64,000 bases of DNA, from assembly GCF_910592395.1 (NCBI RefSeq), contig NC_088312.1:23629292-23693291 (forward strand), given 5' to 3'. Each line of letters begins with the position of its first letter. Positions within the stretch are counted from its first letter, which is position 1. The notes under the pieces are model-generated. The model was not told the DNA's origin. It ran no database searches and saw nothing but the letters and a program-made list of their open reading frames with translations. Source of the DNA: Lineus longissimus (taxonomy: Eukaryota > Nemertea > Pilidiophora > Heteronemertea > Lineidae). A program made the translations under genes and the position numbers. Below are positions 23,901 through 31,894 of this stretch, in pieces.

Positions 23901-26900
23901 TTCCGATCCTGATAATAATGTGCAAAGTAAACGAACAGTCAGAAATTGGTTCGTATTCCATGGATTACTCATACAATTCTTGATCAAACTTTCAAGAGCA
24001 TGAGTTTACAGCACCCAAATTCATAGGTCTTATTTTGAATGTGACCGAAGCGGACAGGATGAGTTGTCCTGTTCATCAAATCGTCTGTCTCACCAGGAAC
24101 TGTCAACCTGACGGATGACAACAGCTGAGGTTTTAAATCTTAACCATCGCTGTTATCCACAGCAGTGCTTGTTGAACCAAAACAGTTTGAAGTACGAGTA
24201 ATGTTGAGTTTGGATACCAATGATGAGCCACTTTGCAGTCATCATTTCAGCCAAGGTTACTCACTGAGTTGTTCGCATACGTCCCGACCACCACCTTCTT
24301 GTTACCAGCTTCAACGTTGATGATTTCATAAATGGGCATCAGGCGATCGCCGAGATCATTGAAGCGTACCTTGCCCGTCAGACCATCGTCCAGCTTCTCA
24401 TCAATCAATGACCTAGAAACAGAGAAGACTGTGTAAGGCGCAAAACTTTCAAGATTCAAGTACACCACAAATTCACAAAAAAGTTCATGATACTTCACTG
24501 AAAAATAGACACGAGAGAAATGTTCATTATACAGTGTGATTGTTTGACTTACTGGTAAAGAGTTGATCCCTCCGGCCATACACTATGCTTATCTTCACAG
24601 CCACTAGGGGGATCTGTAATGTTGTTAACCTTGAACGCCTTGTTGTACGCATTGCCGATGATTCTCACCGCATCCTTGATGTGATAACTCTCCTCGCGAC
24701 TACTCTTCAACTGGACACCAATCGTACCTGCAATATCAACTCGTACATCAACACTTCACAACAAAACGCCGCGTTTTTCAAAGGGCTTCCACAACAATGT
24801 CATAGACAACTTTTAATGATACAATTGCAATGATCTGTGTCAGTATCGAACTGTCACATCCATCATTTCAGTTTCCCTGGAGTGGATTATTCATCCGGTA
24901 AAGCATCAGTGATGTGACATGGAGTCCAAAGCAAGGACAAGTATGGTATTGCATGGGTAACGAGACATAAAGTTCAAAGCAAGGACAAGTACGGGGACCA
25001 CCCATCTATGCTCAGACTGTTGCCGTATTCGACAAAGGACATCTGATGATTCTTCAGCAAGCAGTCAACCGTTTACACACCTGCTGGTACATTCTTGGCC
25101 TCCAACACCTGCTCAGTCACAATCCAAACAAAGTCACCCTCTGTCATGTTCATGGTCGCTGCATCTCGGAATATACTCTCCGCATCTTCACCACTGAAAC
25201 ACAAACCAAGCTAATGATTTTGCGTGTTTTCAAAACTATCCAAGGTAGGAGTTAGGAGGGTAAAAAATGTTGCATGGATTGGCTGTGAGAGTGCCCCTAT
25301 TAGCATTTACCGAGAACCAAGACTTGTATTACCTCAATGAACTGATGTTGGTTTCATTGAAGTAACATTCATGGCAAAGCAGTCATTCCCAGGATTGATC
25401 CACAACAGCCTGGTTTTTGATAAGATTTTAGAGTTTCTTTATCTTCCAGAGGAAGTTCACCTTTAAGGTGAATTGTCCATGTGGACAATTCATCTAACAC
25501 TTTGTAAGGTGACCTCAGTCAGCAATTACACTCATGAAATATTCCGTTTATTTGAAGAATACTCAAGGTCAATTTCCCCTTGCTTGTGATACATAATGAA
25601 ACTCTAAAATCTTAATTCAACGATTTTGAGTAGTTTCTTTAACAGCAGGCTCCGAGGAAAATATGGCAAACTTGGTGAACTGGTATACCTGCAATGTGCG
25701 ATGTCTGTACACTGAGAACGTGACAAACAGGGCTGATAGGTATCCTAGAAACAGCTGCAAGGCAATGTGGAAGGAGGAATGATGTAAAACACAGACTTAC
25801 GAAGAACTGAGCAGTATCACTCTAGTATCTGTATTGAAGGTCAGCTGTTCAAAGAAGTTCATCTCACCTCGTTTGAAATCAATCAGTTTGGATATCTGCA
25901 AAAACATGACAATCATTATCATCAGCTCTGCCTCATCGCCCTTCCACGATGTTACCAGCTTGACTACTGCCTAAATCCAGACTGGCTTTGTCTTGTTTTT
26001 GATCAAGTCAGCCACTTCCACCCGAGTAGTCACCGCTCTCTTTACAGTCTTGAAGAATAAGCACAATCGTTCCCTGATCACCATGTCAGAAACACCACAT
26101 CTTACTTTCATCCTCTTGCAGACAACTCTAAAGAGAGCAAGCTGCACTCTGCATCTACTCACCGTGATTTTTTCTTTTTCTCTTGTGGCTGTGTTTTTAC
26201 TTCCGTACTGAAATGAAAAAGACAGAATTCTAATTGCTTGCGCTCAATTACGGTGATTAGACCCAGGGGTTCCCTTTTCTTAGCGGGGTCAATTTGCTGA
26301 TAGGGACCGACCGCACAAGTTGTTGCAGTCTAGTTACCAGGGTGGTCATAGCGGACACCATTCAGGAGGAGAGATATTTTGTTGTCAAGGACAGGTGGTT
26401 ATGTTACTGAGGAAGTAGCCAACCAGGGTTCAACTGTAGGTAACTTTTTCACCCACATTTCTCTGTATGGACTCTTCTGATCAATGCAACAGAAGAGTCC
26501 ATTCCAGAAACTGGGGGTAAACACATACCATTTCTTCCCGAATATCTAATTCATTCTGGAATCTGGCGACCAAGGCCCGGCCATTCTGGTCAGCACTGTG
26601 CATAATGACAACGCTCTTCCATTTGAAGTGACGAATCAAGTCCACCCAGACTGACGCTTGGTCGGAATATGGCGGCACTGTCCGCAGATATGACTCGTGA
26701 AGATTCTGAAATCAAGAAATGTTATATTTCCTTTCTGTTTTTAAAAAAACCACCAAATGGACAGCATATTGTCAGTTGTGATAAACCACTGGGCTACAGT
26801 CCAGGACGTTATTCTCAGATCTGATAAACCACTGTGCCACAGACCAGGATGTTCTTTTTGCTCTGGCTTAAGAAACATGTTATGTTCCGACTCCTATCAC

Positions 26901-27677
26901 CACAAGTAGTGGCCACATCAAACACGCTCATAAATCAAAGGATTAGGGCGACTACAGACAGGTGTCAGGTGGGTCTGATCCAATCATATGAAGTCACCAA
27001 TAGAGCTCTAGATCTTATCTCACAGTACATCAACACCAATCACACTCAATGAGGAGTCTCACTAACTCGTCTCAAACACCACCAAGGACTGGGCGATTCA
27101 AAACCATGTATTAATAGCTTTAAATGAATAGAATGGGTTAAAGTGAAAGAGATAATATCTTAAGGATCCTGAGATGTCTTTTTAGTGCCTAATGAGCAAC
27201 TCGGTCCAGCAAGCTTCCAATCTGACCCTTCTAGCTCCGACCCATAGTCCCCCTATAAGAAGACAACAGTACTCTCCAACCTACCATATCTGAGAAGACG
27301 CTGTCTCGAGCGGTAATGCCAATCACAGGGATCTTGTAGAAGCCGCACGTGTACGACACAGAAAATGGCGCTTGGTCAAATGAGTTTGGCGGATGACTGA
27401 CAACGACGGCAAACACCTTCTGCGGGATGAGATCTTTACATATCGCCATTGCTGATCGGATCTGATTGTCCTCCATAACAATTCCTGTTGAATTATACAC
27501 GACATTCGTAAGCCGTGTTTCGTCTTGGGTATTCAACGCCCTCACCGCATCATGAAACTCATCAACATAACGTTTTGAGCTCAGGACGCCACCTATTGTG
27601 ATAGTTGTGGGATTTTTGCTGAGTGCAAGTTCAGCACAGAATGTCAGAGCGAATAGGAAGACAAACTTGTTATCCAT
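8745..27677 (-). CDS. Grin1: Glutamate receptor ionotropic, NMDA 1 (GluN1), complete multi-exon gene
   Basis: GluN1 is the obligatory, glycine-binding subunit of the NMDA receptor, a Ca2+-permeable glutamate-gated channel of the postsynaptic membrane. I placed 17 exons for the main form: 27677-27285, 26705-26529, 26207-26163, 25895-25801, 25193-25081, 24727-24553, 24412-24265, 23908-23701, 22782-22658 (or 21232-21105), 16667-16506, 15304-15070, 14804-14656, 14385-14228, 13779-13607, 13312-13208, 12205-12060 and 8966-8745. All phases match and the sum is 2829 nt (942 aa). Order: signal peptide (1-19), amino-terminal domain, S1, M1, pore loop with [13 protein letters not shown]3 with [10 protein letters not shown]2, M4, cytoplasmic tail. 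The pore asparagine (N598 in rat) is kept. Glycine-site residues equivalent to F484, P516, T518, R523, W731 and D732 are present, but the S688 position is alanine. Alternative exons are listed separately. Confidence 0.95.
9331..9402 (-). CDS. Grin1: candidate Grin1 C-tail cassette, 72 nt
   Basis: A TATTTCAG acceptor, 24 open codons starting [12 protein letters not shown] and an ACT|GTAAGA donor are all in phase 0 with exons 16 and 18. Read-through past the donor stays open to a stop at 9199, so it could also be an alternative last exon. No homology was recognised. Confidence 0.3.
10913..11275 (-). CDS. Grin1: Grin1 exon 17: alternative C-terminal exon with RRARR motif
   Basis: Begins after CTATGTAG in phase 0, compatible with exon 16, and reads 120 codons to a stop. 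The start [12 protein letters not shown] is strongly basic and includes an RXR-type motif, as in the vertebrate C1 cassette. A lysine/proline-rich stretch follows. It could be an alternative last exon (989-aa form), or a cassette ending at the donor AAG|GTGAAG (11138), which is also phase 0 and could join exon 18. Amino-acid conservation cannot be judged here. Confidence 0.55.
   Translation of the reverse strand: MRRARRAMWSKFCKEGHAQASQVFPKLPPKTPHAPLKGLPNAKKAKVKVPKTSRSAKALPPALSRDAEVVGGGVLPPINNDIWVRQDGLYCTSSDEICMTELQLECLKLTWPNILLNCLS
12060..12205 (-). CDS. Grin1: Grin1 exon 16: M4 and C0 tail
   Basis: 146 nt, phase 1 to 0. Encodes M4 ([20 protein letters not shown]) and the juxtamembrane C0-like segment [20 protein letters not shown] then RWRGNIE. 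The Drosophila tail continues with KRKTIRA, and exon 18 here begins KRKTLRR. Donor GAG|GTAAGC. Confidence 0.95.
12306..12447 (+). mobile_element. 5S rRNA-derived SINE, truncated copy, in Grin1 intron 15
   Basis: Same family as the two copies at 61.3-61.7 kb. It carries GGAAGTTAAGCAACG and TTTGGATCGGTGACC, which match box A and box C of 5S rRNA genes. It breaks off at GACCGGC, where a pogo-like MITE begins. Confidence 0.8.
12452..12633. mobile_element. pogo-like MITE, diverged copy
   Basis: Starts TAGAACCTCTCTATC and ends GGAAGGTTCCACTG, inverted ends of the CAGTRGAACCTC type. Internal CTCTCTAT-AAGGACA motifs match the intact copy at 27737. It is joined directly to the truncated 5S SINE. Confidence 0.7.
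12975..13060. repeat. 9-bp tandem repeat (CCAGTGAYR) in Grin1 intron 15
   Basis: About nine copies of CCAGTGACA/CCAGTGATG. The period of nine keeps an open frame of Thr/Ser/Asp/Ala; no gene is implied. Confidence 0.85.
13208..13312 (-). CDS. Grin1: Grin1 exon 15: end of S2
   Basis: 105 nt, phase 1 to 1. Encodes [18 protein letters not shown] and [12 protein letters not shown], leading into M4. Donor CTG|GTAAGT. Confidence 0.94.
13607..13779 (-). CDS. Grin1: Grin1 exon 14: S2 ligand domain
   Basis: 173 nt, phase 2 to 1. Encodes [16 protein letters not shown] (W and D equivalent to rat W731 and D732), [20 protein letters not shown] and [12 protein letters not shown]. The donor AGA|GTAAGT is required for the next exon to read ETGFMEKLD. 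Confidence 0.95.
14228..14385 (-). CDS. Grin1: Grin1 exon 13: S2 ligand domain
   Basis: 158 nt, phase 0 to 2. Encodes [20 protein letters not shown] then [17 protein letters not shown]. In rat GluN1 the motif is KQSSVD; here KNSAVE puts alanine at the S688 position that contacts the glycine carboxylate. Donor TAA|GTAAGT. Confidence 0.93.
14656..14804 (-). CDS. Grin1: Grin1 exon 12: M3 gate
   Basis: 149 nt, phase 1 to 0. Encodes [20 protein letters not shown] followed by [27 protein letters not shown] is the invariant glutamate-receptor gate. Donor AGG|GTAAGG. Confidence 0.96.
15070..15304 (-). CDS. Grin1: Grin1 exon 11: M1 and pore loop
   Basis: 235 nt, phase 0 to 1. Encodes M1 ([20 protein letters not shown]), [11 protein letters not shown] and the re-entrant loop [15 protein letters not shown]. 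The asparagine of LLNSG is the determinant of Mg2+ block and Ca2+ permeability. Donor GAGG|GTGAGT. Confidence 0.96.
15340..16325. repeat. 62-bp minisatellite with 48-bp shortened units, about 16 copies, in Grin1 intron 10
   Basis: The unit is TGACTCTCAGGAGGAGCCC, GTGGCCACTTGATCTCATG and TAGGCTTGAAGGAGCATATTGAA. Between about 15690 and 15900 several units lack the GGAGCATATTGAATG part. It lies between exon 11 (ends 15304) and exon 10 (starts 16506). Confidence 0.95.
16506..16667 (-). CDS. Grin1: Grin1 exon 10: S1 glycine-binding core
   Basis: 162 nt, phase 0 to 0. Encodes [20 protein letters not shown] then [20 protein letters not shown]. The P, T and R equivalent to rat P516, T518 and R523 are present. 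Donor AAG|GTGAGA. Confidence 0.95.
16668..19500. other. intron sequence, no feature seen
   Basis: Part of the 4.4-kb intron between exons 9b and 10. Open frames such as 17890-18291 have no recognisable family and no splice support. Confidence 0.5.
19505..19706. repeat. 50-bp minisatellite, 4 copies
   Basis: Units of ATAGTTGGTGAGGAGTCTAA and AGCAGTCAAAGGTTCTTCAYGTGATGTC are nearly identical. Located in the intron between Grin1 exons 9b and 10. Confidence 0.9.
19845..20650. repeat. 107-bp minisatellite built on a hairpin MITE, about 7.5 copies
   Basis: Each unit holds the inverted repeat CACCCCCAGTTTCC...ATGGACTCTTCT / GGAAGAGTCTACCCAGGG...GGGTG plus a linker ending GGCAGGTTGCTTCTTCATG. The inverted-repeat part aligns almost base for base, on the opposite strand, with the single hairpin at 26444-26521. 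The array is thus a tandem amplification of that element. Confidence 0.9.
20820..20910. repeat. two tandem copies, 46-bp unit
   Basis: GCAGCTGGCGAACGTGATTC then ACCTGACCTGATCCCCTCAG occurs twice in direct succession, about 200 bp from exon 9b on its intron side. Confidence 0.85.
21105..21232 (-). CDS. Grin1: Grin1 exon 9b: second alternative S1 exon, GC donor
   Basis: 128 nt, phase 1 to 0, acceptor TTTTTCTTCTAG, donor AAG|GCAAGT (a GC-AG intron with otherwise ideal U1 match). Encodes [20 protein letters not shown] and continues to [21 protein letters not shown]. It has the same cysteine pair, the CIDML helix and the glycine-pocket phenylalanine as 9a, but differs at many surface positions and is one codon longer. 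Including 9a and 9b together would shift the frame. The frame is intact, so it is not a decayed duplicate. Confidence 0.88.
22322..22363. promoter_or_regulatory. palindrome with two CRE-like TGACGTCA sites plus AP-1-like site
   Basis: TTGACGTCATAC, an 11-bp loop and GTATGACGTCA form a perfect inverted repeat, followed by TGAGTCA. It lies in the intron between exons 9a and 9b. Both TGACGTCA cores are full cyclic-AMP-response elements. Function is inferred only from the motif. Confidence 0.35.
22658..22782 (-). CDS. Grin1: Grin1 exon 9a: first alternative S1 exon
   Basis: 125 nt, phase 1 to 0, acceptor CTCTCTCCTCCAG, donor AAG|GTAGCA. Encodes [20 protein letters not shown] and continues to [20 protein letters not shown]. 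It carries the phenylalanine equivalent to rat F484 of the glycine pocket. Exon 9b encodes the same segment 1.4 kb further on. Confidence 0.9.
23701..23908 (-). CDS. Grin1: Grin1 exon 8: linker and start of S1 ligand domain
   Basis: 208 nt, phase 0 to 1. Encodes [15 protein letters not shown] then [19 protein letters not shown] and a cysteine-bearing loop, matching the start of S1. It ends phase 1, so it can splice in frame to exon 9a or exon 9b. Confidence 0.93.
24265..24412 (-). CDS. Grin1: Grin1 exon 7: amino-terminal domain
   Basis: 148 nt, phase 2 to 0. Encodes [15 protein letters not shown] and YEIINVEAG, matching GVTGRVEFNEDGDR of human GluN1. Donor TCA|GTGAGT. Confidence 0.92.
24553..24727 (-). 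CDS. Grin1: Grin1 exon 6: end of amino-terminal domain core
   Basis: 175 nt, phase 1 to 2. Contains TIGVQLKS and [12 protein letters not shown]. The cysteine corresponds to a conserved disulphide cysteine (TDPPRGCV in human). Donor CCA|GTAAGT. Confidence 0.9.
25081..25193 (-). CDS. Grin1: Grin1 exon 5: amino-terminal domain
   Basis: 113 nt, phase 2 to 1. Encodes [19 protein letters not shown] followed by FVWIVTEQ, a well-conserved GluN1 segment (Drosophila has NMTGEGHVWIVTEQ). Donor CAG|GTGTGT. Confidence 0.9.
25801..25895 (-). CDS. Grin1: Grin1 exon 4: amino-terminal domain
   Basis: 95 nt, phase 0 to 2. Encodes [10 protein letters not shown] through RVILLSS, matching the region ending VIILSAS of vertebrate GluN1. 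Acceptor TTTTTGCAG, donor TTC|GTAAGT. Confidence 0.9.
26163..26207 (-). CDS. Grin1: Grin1 exon 3: 45-nt basic microexon at the N1 cassette position
   Basis: A 45-nt exon with acceptor TTTCATTTCAG and donor ACG|GTGAGT, phase 0 on both sides, encodes [15 protein letters not shown]. It lies between the segments equivalent to vertebrate EERES and KAEKVLQF. That is where the alternatively spliced, basic N1 cassette (exon 5, 21 aa) is inserted in vertebrates. Skipping keeps the frame. Whether it is constitutive or a cassette cannot be told from DNA. Confidence 0.75.
26444..26521. mobile_element. single-copy hairpin MITE next to Grin1 exon 2 donor
   Basis: Imperfect arms CTTTTTCACCC...TATGGACTCTTCT and AGAAGAGTCCATTC...CTGGGGGTAAA form a hairpin of about 78 bp. 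Seen from the gene strand it begins 7 nt after the donor GTATGT of exon 2. It is the apparent progenitor of the 107-bp array at 19.8-20.6 kb. Confidence 0.75.
26529..26705 (-). CDS. Grin1: Grin1 exon 2: amino-terminal domain
   Basis: 177 nt, phase 0 to 0. Contains the conserved [16 protein letters not shown] segment, matching [16 protein letters not shown] of vertebrate GluN1. Acceptor TTTCAG, donor ATG|GTATGT. A palindromic MITE begins 7 nt inside the following intron. Confidence 0.93.
27285..27677 (-). CDS. Grin1: Grin1 exon 1: signal peptide and start of amino-terminal domain
   Basis: Encodes residues 1-131. The ATG at 27677 starts [20 protein letters not shown], a clear signal peptide, followed by the ITIGGVLSS strand and the VSHPP and [14 protein letters not shown] motifs typical of GluN1. 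It ends ATG|GTAGGT, phase 0. An in-frame ATG lies 28 codons upstream inside a MITE; I prefer the inner start because it leaves the signal peptide at the terminus. Confidence 0.93.
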
Positions 27678-27736
27678 TATATTAGTTGACACTGAAAATA
27701 CAGAAAATACATGACCTTCCAGGCACCAGCTATATA

Positions 27737-27914
27737 CAGTGGAACCTCCCTTAGCGGACACCTCTCTATTACGGACAACCTCTCTATAAAGGACACTAGT
27801 TTTGGTCCCAAATTGGTAGTTTCTATTTAATTTGACCTCTCTAATCAGGACACCTCTCTATTAAGGACAGCACTTGTCAGTCCCGAGGGTGTCCTTAATA
27901 GAGAGGTTCTACTG
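27737..27914. mobile_element. intact pogo/Tigger-like MITE with TA target duplication
   Basis: Ends CAGTGGAACCTCCCTTAGCG and (inverted) CAGTAGAACCTCTCTATTAA, each flanked by TA (27735-27736, 27915-27916). Length 178 bp, no coding capacity. The inside is built of CTCTCTATTA-AGGACA modules. CAGT-starting TIRs with TA duplication fit Tc1/mariner-pogo MITEs. It lies 58 bp upstream of the Grin1 ATG on the transcript side. Confidence 0.85.
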
Positions 27915-28612
27915 TATGTCCATGCATGGACATGGTCAACCCTTCAATATAATCAATGATCATAATGATTATCATATTTTGCAAAATTACGACCCAAAAT
28001 GTATGCCTGCAATCTCACACCACACGAACTGAGTGCACATGAAATACACATGTACATTTTCACTTTGATATCCTCTACCTATTTAACACCTCAAAAGCAG
28101 AAGTGAAGACAGGATCTCCGCAGCTGCAGTCACTTTCTCATCAACATTTTCATCTCCATCATTTTTGCATCCAACCGGAAGTCACCTCTATTTCCTCGCC
28201 ATTCTCCAAGCGTCGACAATGTTGATCATTGCGGCCAGGCCTACTGACTCTGCCACTGTTGGCAGAGTCGTCTTCCTTCATGACCTTTTCGCCCCCAGTG
28301 GTTTCGCTCCAAATCGTTGTCGTTTCGCACCCTGGGACTTCGGGGTGGTTTTGCGCCTGGGAGATTGGGAAAATATAAGGAAAGTTCTGGACTGGTCACT
28401 TGTCATATTGTAGGGCTGCCAGGCCATCAATGTAGAATGATCGGCCCGGGTCTTGGGCTACCAATAGGCAATCCCCATATTTTCTCAGGATGCCCAATGA
28501 GCTATAGACCAGGCTGTGTCAGCAGAACCGTCCATGGTCTATGAAGACCAGATCTTAGGAAGATGCAAGAACTGGTGGTCAAGATATACGAGACAAATAA
28601 AATCTCCATTAC

Positions 28613-28899
28613 AGCATGAAAGCCTCAACGGTTCAGCGCTAAGAGTGTATGACTGCGGATCGGCTGGTCACGGGTTCGACTCCCGGTGAATCCCACGCAT
28701 TTTTCTCTTTTTTTCTACTTTATCTTGTTATCTAATCACCCATGTAGACATGTCGAAATTTTCATTATTATCATTATCATACCCCGCACCCAAACTTTTC
28801 AAACTACAGCACATACTGATTCCGGGTGTTCGAGTACCACCGAGGATGGTTCGAATCAGCAGCTGGTATTTTCGAGGACACTTTGGGACAAAAAAGTAT
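28613..28899 (+). mobile_element. tRNA-derived SINE, copy 1
   Basis: The head carries a box-B match (GGGTTCGACTCCC) and a box-A-like GGTTCAGCGCTAAGAGTG. A conserved body follows, with TCATTATTATCATTATCATA and CCCCGCACCCAAACTTTTC, ending CAAAAAAGTAT. Two further copies share all of this, so it is a retroposon and not a tRNA gene. Confidence 0.85.
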
Positions 28900-28915
28900 T
28901 ACTATTGGTACTAGA

Positions 28916-29594
28916 AGTTCAATGTGCTAGTGACGTGACGAGAGCAAATCTCACGGGTGGGGCGGAAATTCGACATATTGCTGACATCATCGGCGCCAAC
29001 AACTATTTCTTCTGACCCTGCCAGTGTCTTTCAAAACAATGCATTGATTGACTCCGACCCTGCTGACCTCGATTTTTAAAACCTTTTTAAAATGGCCATT
29101 CAAACGTAAAAATCAACTGCAAAGATAATATTTTATATCACTGAGGTATATAGATACGATATGTTGAGAAAAATCTGTACAACTATCGAAATATACGATT
29201 ACTTGGATCTATTTCGGACAATCACTTCGCCACCTGCGCGACCTTGTCACAATTGCGGCGCGCTCGTTTATTGCATATAAGAGGCAAACAAAACCTTCAT
29301 TTCAGCATGAAAGCCTTGACGGTTCAGCGCTAAGAGTGCATGACTGTGGATCGGCTGGTCACGGGTTCGACTCCCGGTGAATCCCCGCGCTTTCCTCTTT
29401 TTTTTTCTTCACCCTTATCTCGTTATCTAATCATCCATGCACAGATATCAAAATTTTCATTATTATCATTATCATACCCCGCACCCAAACTTTTCAAACT
29501 GCAGCACATACTGATTCCGGGCGTTCGAGTACTACCGAGGATGGTTCGAATCGGCAGCTGGGATTTTCGAGGATACTTTGGGGCAAAAAAGTAT
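28916..29594. repeat. direct duplication, left copy (679 bp)
   Basis: This block, from AGTTCAATGTGCT to the end of SINE copy 2, is repeated at 31145-31825 with a few percent substitutions. Its first 388 bp, with GACATCATCGGCGCCAACAA, are not otherwise identified. Confidence 0.85.
29304..29594 (+). mobile_element. tRNA-derived SINE, copy 2
   Basis: Same head, box B and CAAAAAAGTAT end as copy 1. It is contained in the left duplicated block and followed directly by a minisatellite. Confidence 0.85.
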
Positions 29595-30640
29595 CAAGGG
29601 TGTCCGGTGACTTCCTCATCTCTCTCATCATGTTGTCAACACGGTGGAGCAGCCAGGACTGATTCGGCCTGGCTGTGACTTCCTCATCTCTCTCACCATG
29701 TTGACAACTTGGCAGAGCAGCCAAGACTGATTTGGCCTGGCTGTGACTGTCTCATCTCTCTCACCATAATTATTGTCAACACGGTGGAGCAGCCAGAACT
29801 GATTCCGTCTGGCTGTGACTGTCTCATCTCTCTCGCCATATTAACAACTAGACAGTGCGGCGAAGGTTGATGTGGCCTGGCTGTGACTGTCTCATCACTC
29901 GCATCATGTTGTCAGTACGGTGGAGCAGCCAGGATTGATTCGGCCTGGCTGTGACTTCCTCATCTCTCTCATCATGTTGTCAACACGGTGGAGCAGCCAG
30001 GACTGATTCGGCCTGGCTGTGACTGCCTCATCTCTCTCACCATGTTGACAACTTGGCAGAGCAGCCAAGACTGATTTGGCCTGGCTGTGACTGTCTCATC
30101 TCTTTCACCATAATTATTGTCAACACGGTGGAGCAGCCATGCAGAACTGATTCGGCCTGGCTCTGACTGTCTCATCTCTCTCGCCTTATTAACAACTAGG
30201 CGCAGTGCGGCGAAGATTGATGCGGCCTGGCTGTGACTGTCTCATCACATGCATCATGTTGTCAACACGGTGGAGCAGCCAAGACTAATTTGGCCTGGCT
30301 GTGACTGTCTCATCTCTCTCACCATATTAACAACTAGGCAGTGCGGCGAAGACTGATGCCGCCTGGCTGTGACTGTCTCATCTCTCTCACCATATAGACA
30401 ACTTGGCAGAGCAGCCAAGACTGATTTGGCCTGGCTGTGACTGTCTCTCATCTCTCTCACCATGTAGACAACTTGGCAGAGCAGCCGAGACTGATTTGGC
30501 CTGGCTGTGATTGTCTCATCTCTCTCGCCATATTAACAACTAGGCAGTGCGGCGAAGATTGATGCGGCCTGGCTGTGACTGTCTCATCACTCTCATCATG
30601 TTGTCAACACGGTGGAGCAGCCAGGACTGATTCGGCCTGG
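29595..30640. repeat. about 70-bp minisatellite, 14-15 copies, three interleaved unit types
   Basis: All units share GGCCTGGCTGTGACTGTCTC and ATCTCTCTCACCAT. They then carry one of TTGTCAACACGGTGGAGCAG, GACAACTTGGCAGAGCAGCC or AACAACTAGGCAGTGCGGCG, in a recurrent order. The right duplicated block lacks the array: GGAGCGTGAGTTTTCCAAT follows its SINE directly, but follows the array in the left block. The array therefore expanded after, or was lost following, the duplication. Confidence 0.93.
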
Positions 30641-31144
30641 GCGGAGCGTGAGTTTTCCAATCAGAAGGAGTCAAAGGGTATCCTGAGCTTCAGGCTTTCA
30701 CCTTCGTCATATCGAGAGGCGGAGGATATTGAAAACCACTGGTGACTGGATGGTTAAAGGGGTACGCCGGTCGTTGACGTATATTTACTGTTGGTCCAGA
30801 TATATCGAGTTGCTACTCCTACGCCAATCGACTCCAATAGTCAGTCACACACTAGAGCACAATCTGTATACAATTGGTGCGTGTATGAGTTTTCCCGATC
30901 CCAGCATGTTAGTTCAGGCTATGAGTCCACTGAGCTAGTCATATGAGAATACACGAACTATGAGGTAGATGTATTGTTTTAGTCATCGCAAATCTGCCTA
31001 AAACGGCACGTTTTCTCAGGTACCGGTACGGCAGTGGCGTGCGTCTTTTTTATTGAAAGGACCACGCACGATCTACACCGGCACAAATCGTTGGTGATGA
31101 TGGAGAGAGCGGTAGCCGGTACAAATTCAGCACGGTTCACTTGC
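30641..31144. other. non-coding; edge repeat of the duplication then unique sequence
   Basis: The segment 30641-30702 matches 31831-31894 and belongs to the duplicated block. The rest shows no feature. Confidence 0.5.
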
Positions 31145-31825
31145 AGTTCAATGTGCTCATGACGTGACGAGAGCAAATCTCACGGGTGGGGCGGAAATTC
31201 GACATATTGCTGACATCATCGGCGCCAACAACTATTTCTTTTGACCCTGCCAGTGTCTTTTTCCAAACAATGCATTGATTGACTCTGACCCTGCTGACCT
31301 CGACTTTTAAAAACTTTTTAAAATGGCCATTCAAACGTTAAATCAACTGCAAAGATAATCTTTTATATCACTGAGATATATAGATACGATATGTTGAGAA
31401 AAATCTGTACAACTATCGAAATATACGATTACTTGGATCTATTTCGGACAATCACTTCGCCACCTGCGCGACCTTGTCACAATTGCGGCGCGCTCGTTTA
31501 TTGCATATAAGAGGCAAACAAAACCTTCATTTCAGCATGAAAGCCTTGACGGTTCAGCGCTAAGAGTGTATGACTGTGGATCGGCTGGTCACGGGTTCGA
31601 CTCCCGGTGAATCCCCTGCACTTTTCTCTTTTTTTTTCTTCACCCTTATCTCGTTATCTAATCATCCATGCACAGATGTCAAAATTTTCATTATTATCAT
31701 TATCATACCCCGCACCCAAACTTTTCAAACTGCAGCACATACTGATTCCGGCTGTTCGAGTACTACCGAGGATGGTTCGAATTGGCAGCTGGGATTTTCG
31801 AGGATACTTTGGGGCAAAAAAGTAT
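31145..31825. repeat. direct duplication, right copy (681 bp)
   Basis: Partner of 28916-29594, including a complete SINE. Confidence 0.85.
31534..31825 (+). mobile_element. tRNA-derived SINE, copy 3
   Basis: Same box B (GGGTTCGACTCCC), body and CAAAAAAGTAT end as the other two copies. Confidence 0.85.
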
Positions 31826-31894
31826 CAGTGTCGGAGCGTGAGTTTTCCAATCGGAAGGAGTCAATAGGGTATCCTTAACTTCAGGCTTTTCACA

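Noticed and set aside
28620..28700. Possible tRNA genes (perfect box B) at 28.6, 29.3 and 31.5 kb
   Set aside because: No cloverleaf acceptor stem, and a shared 200-bp tail in all three copies shows they are SINEs.
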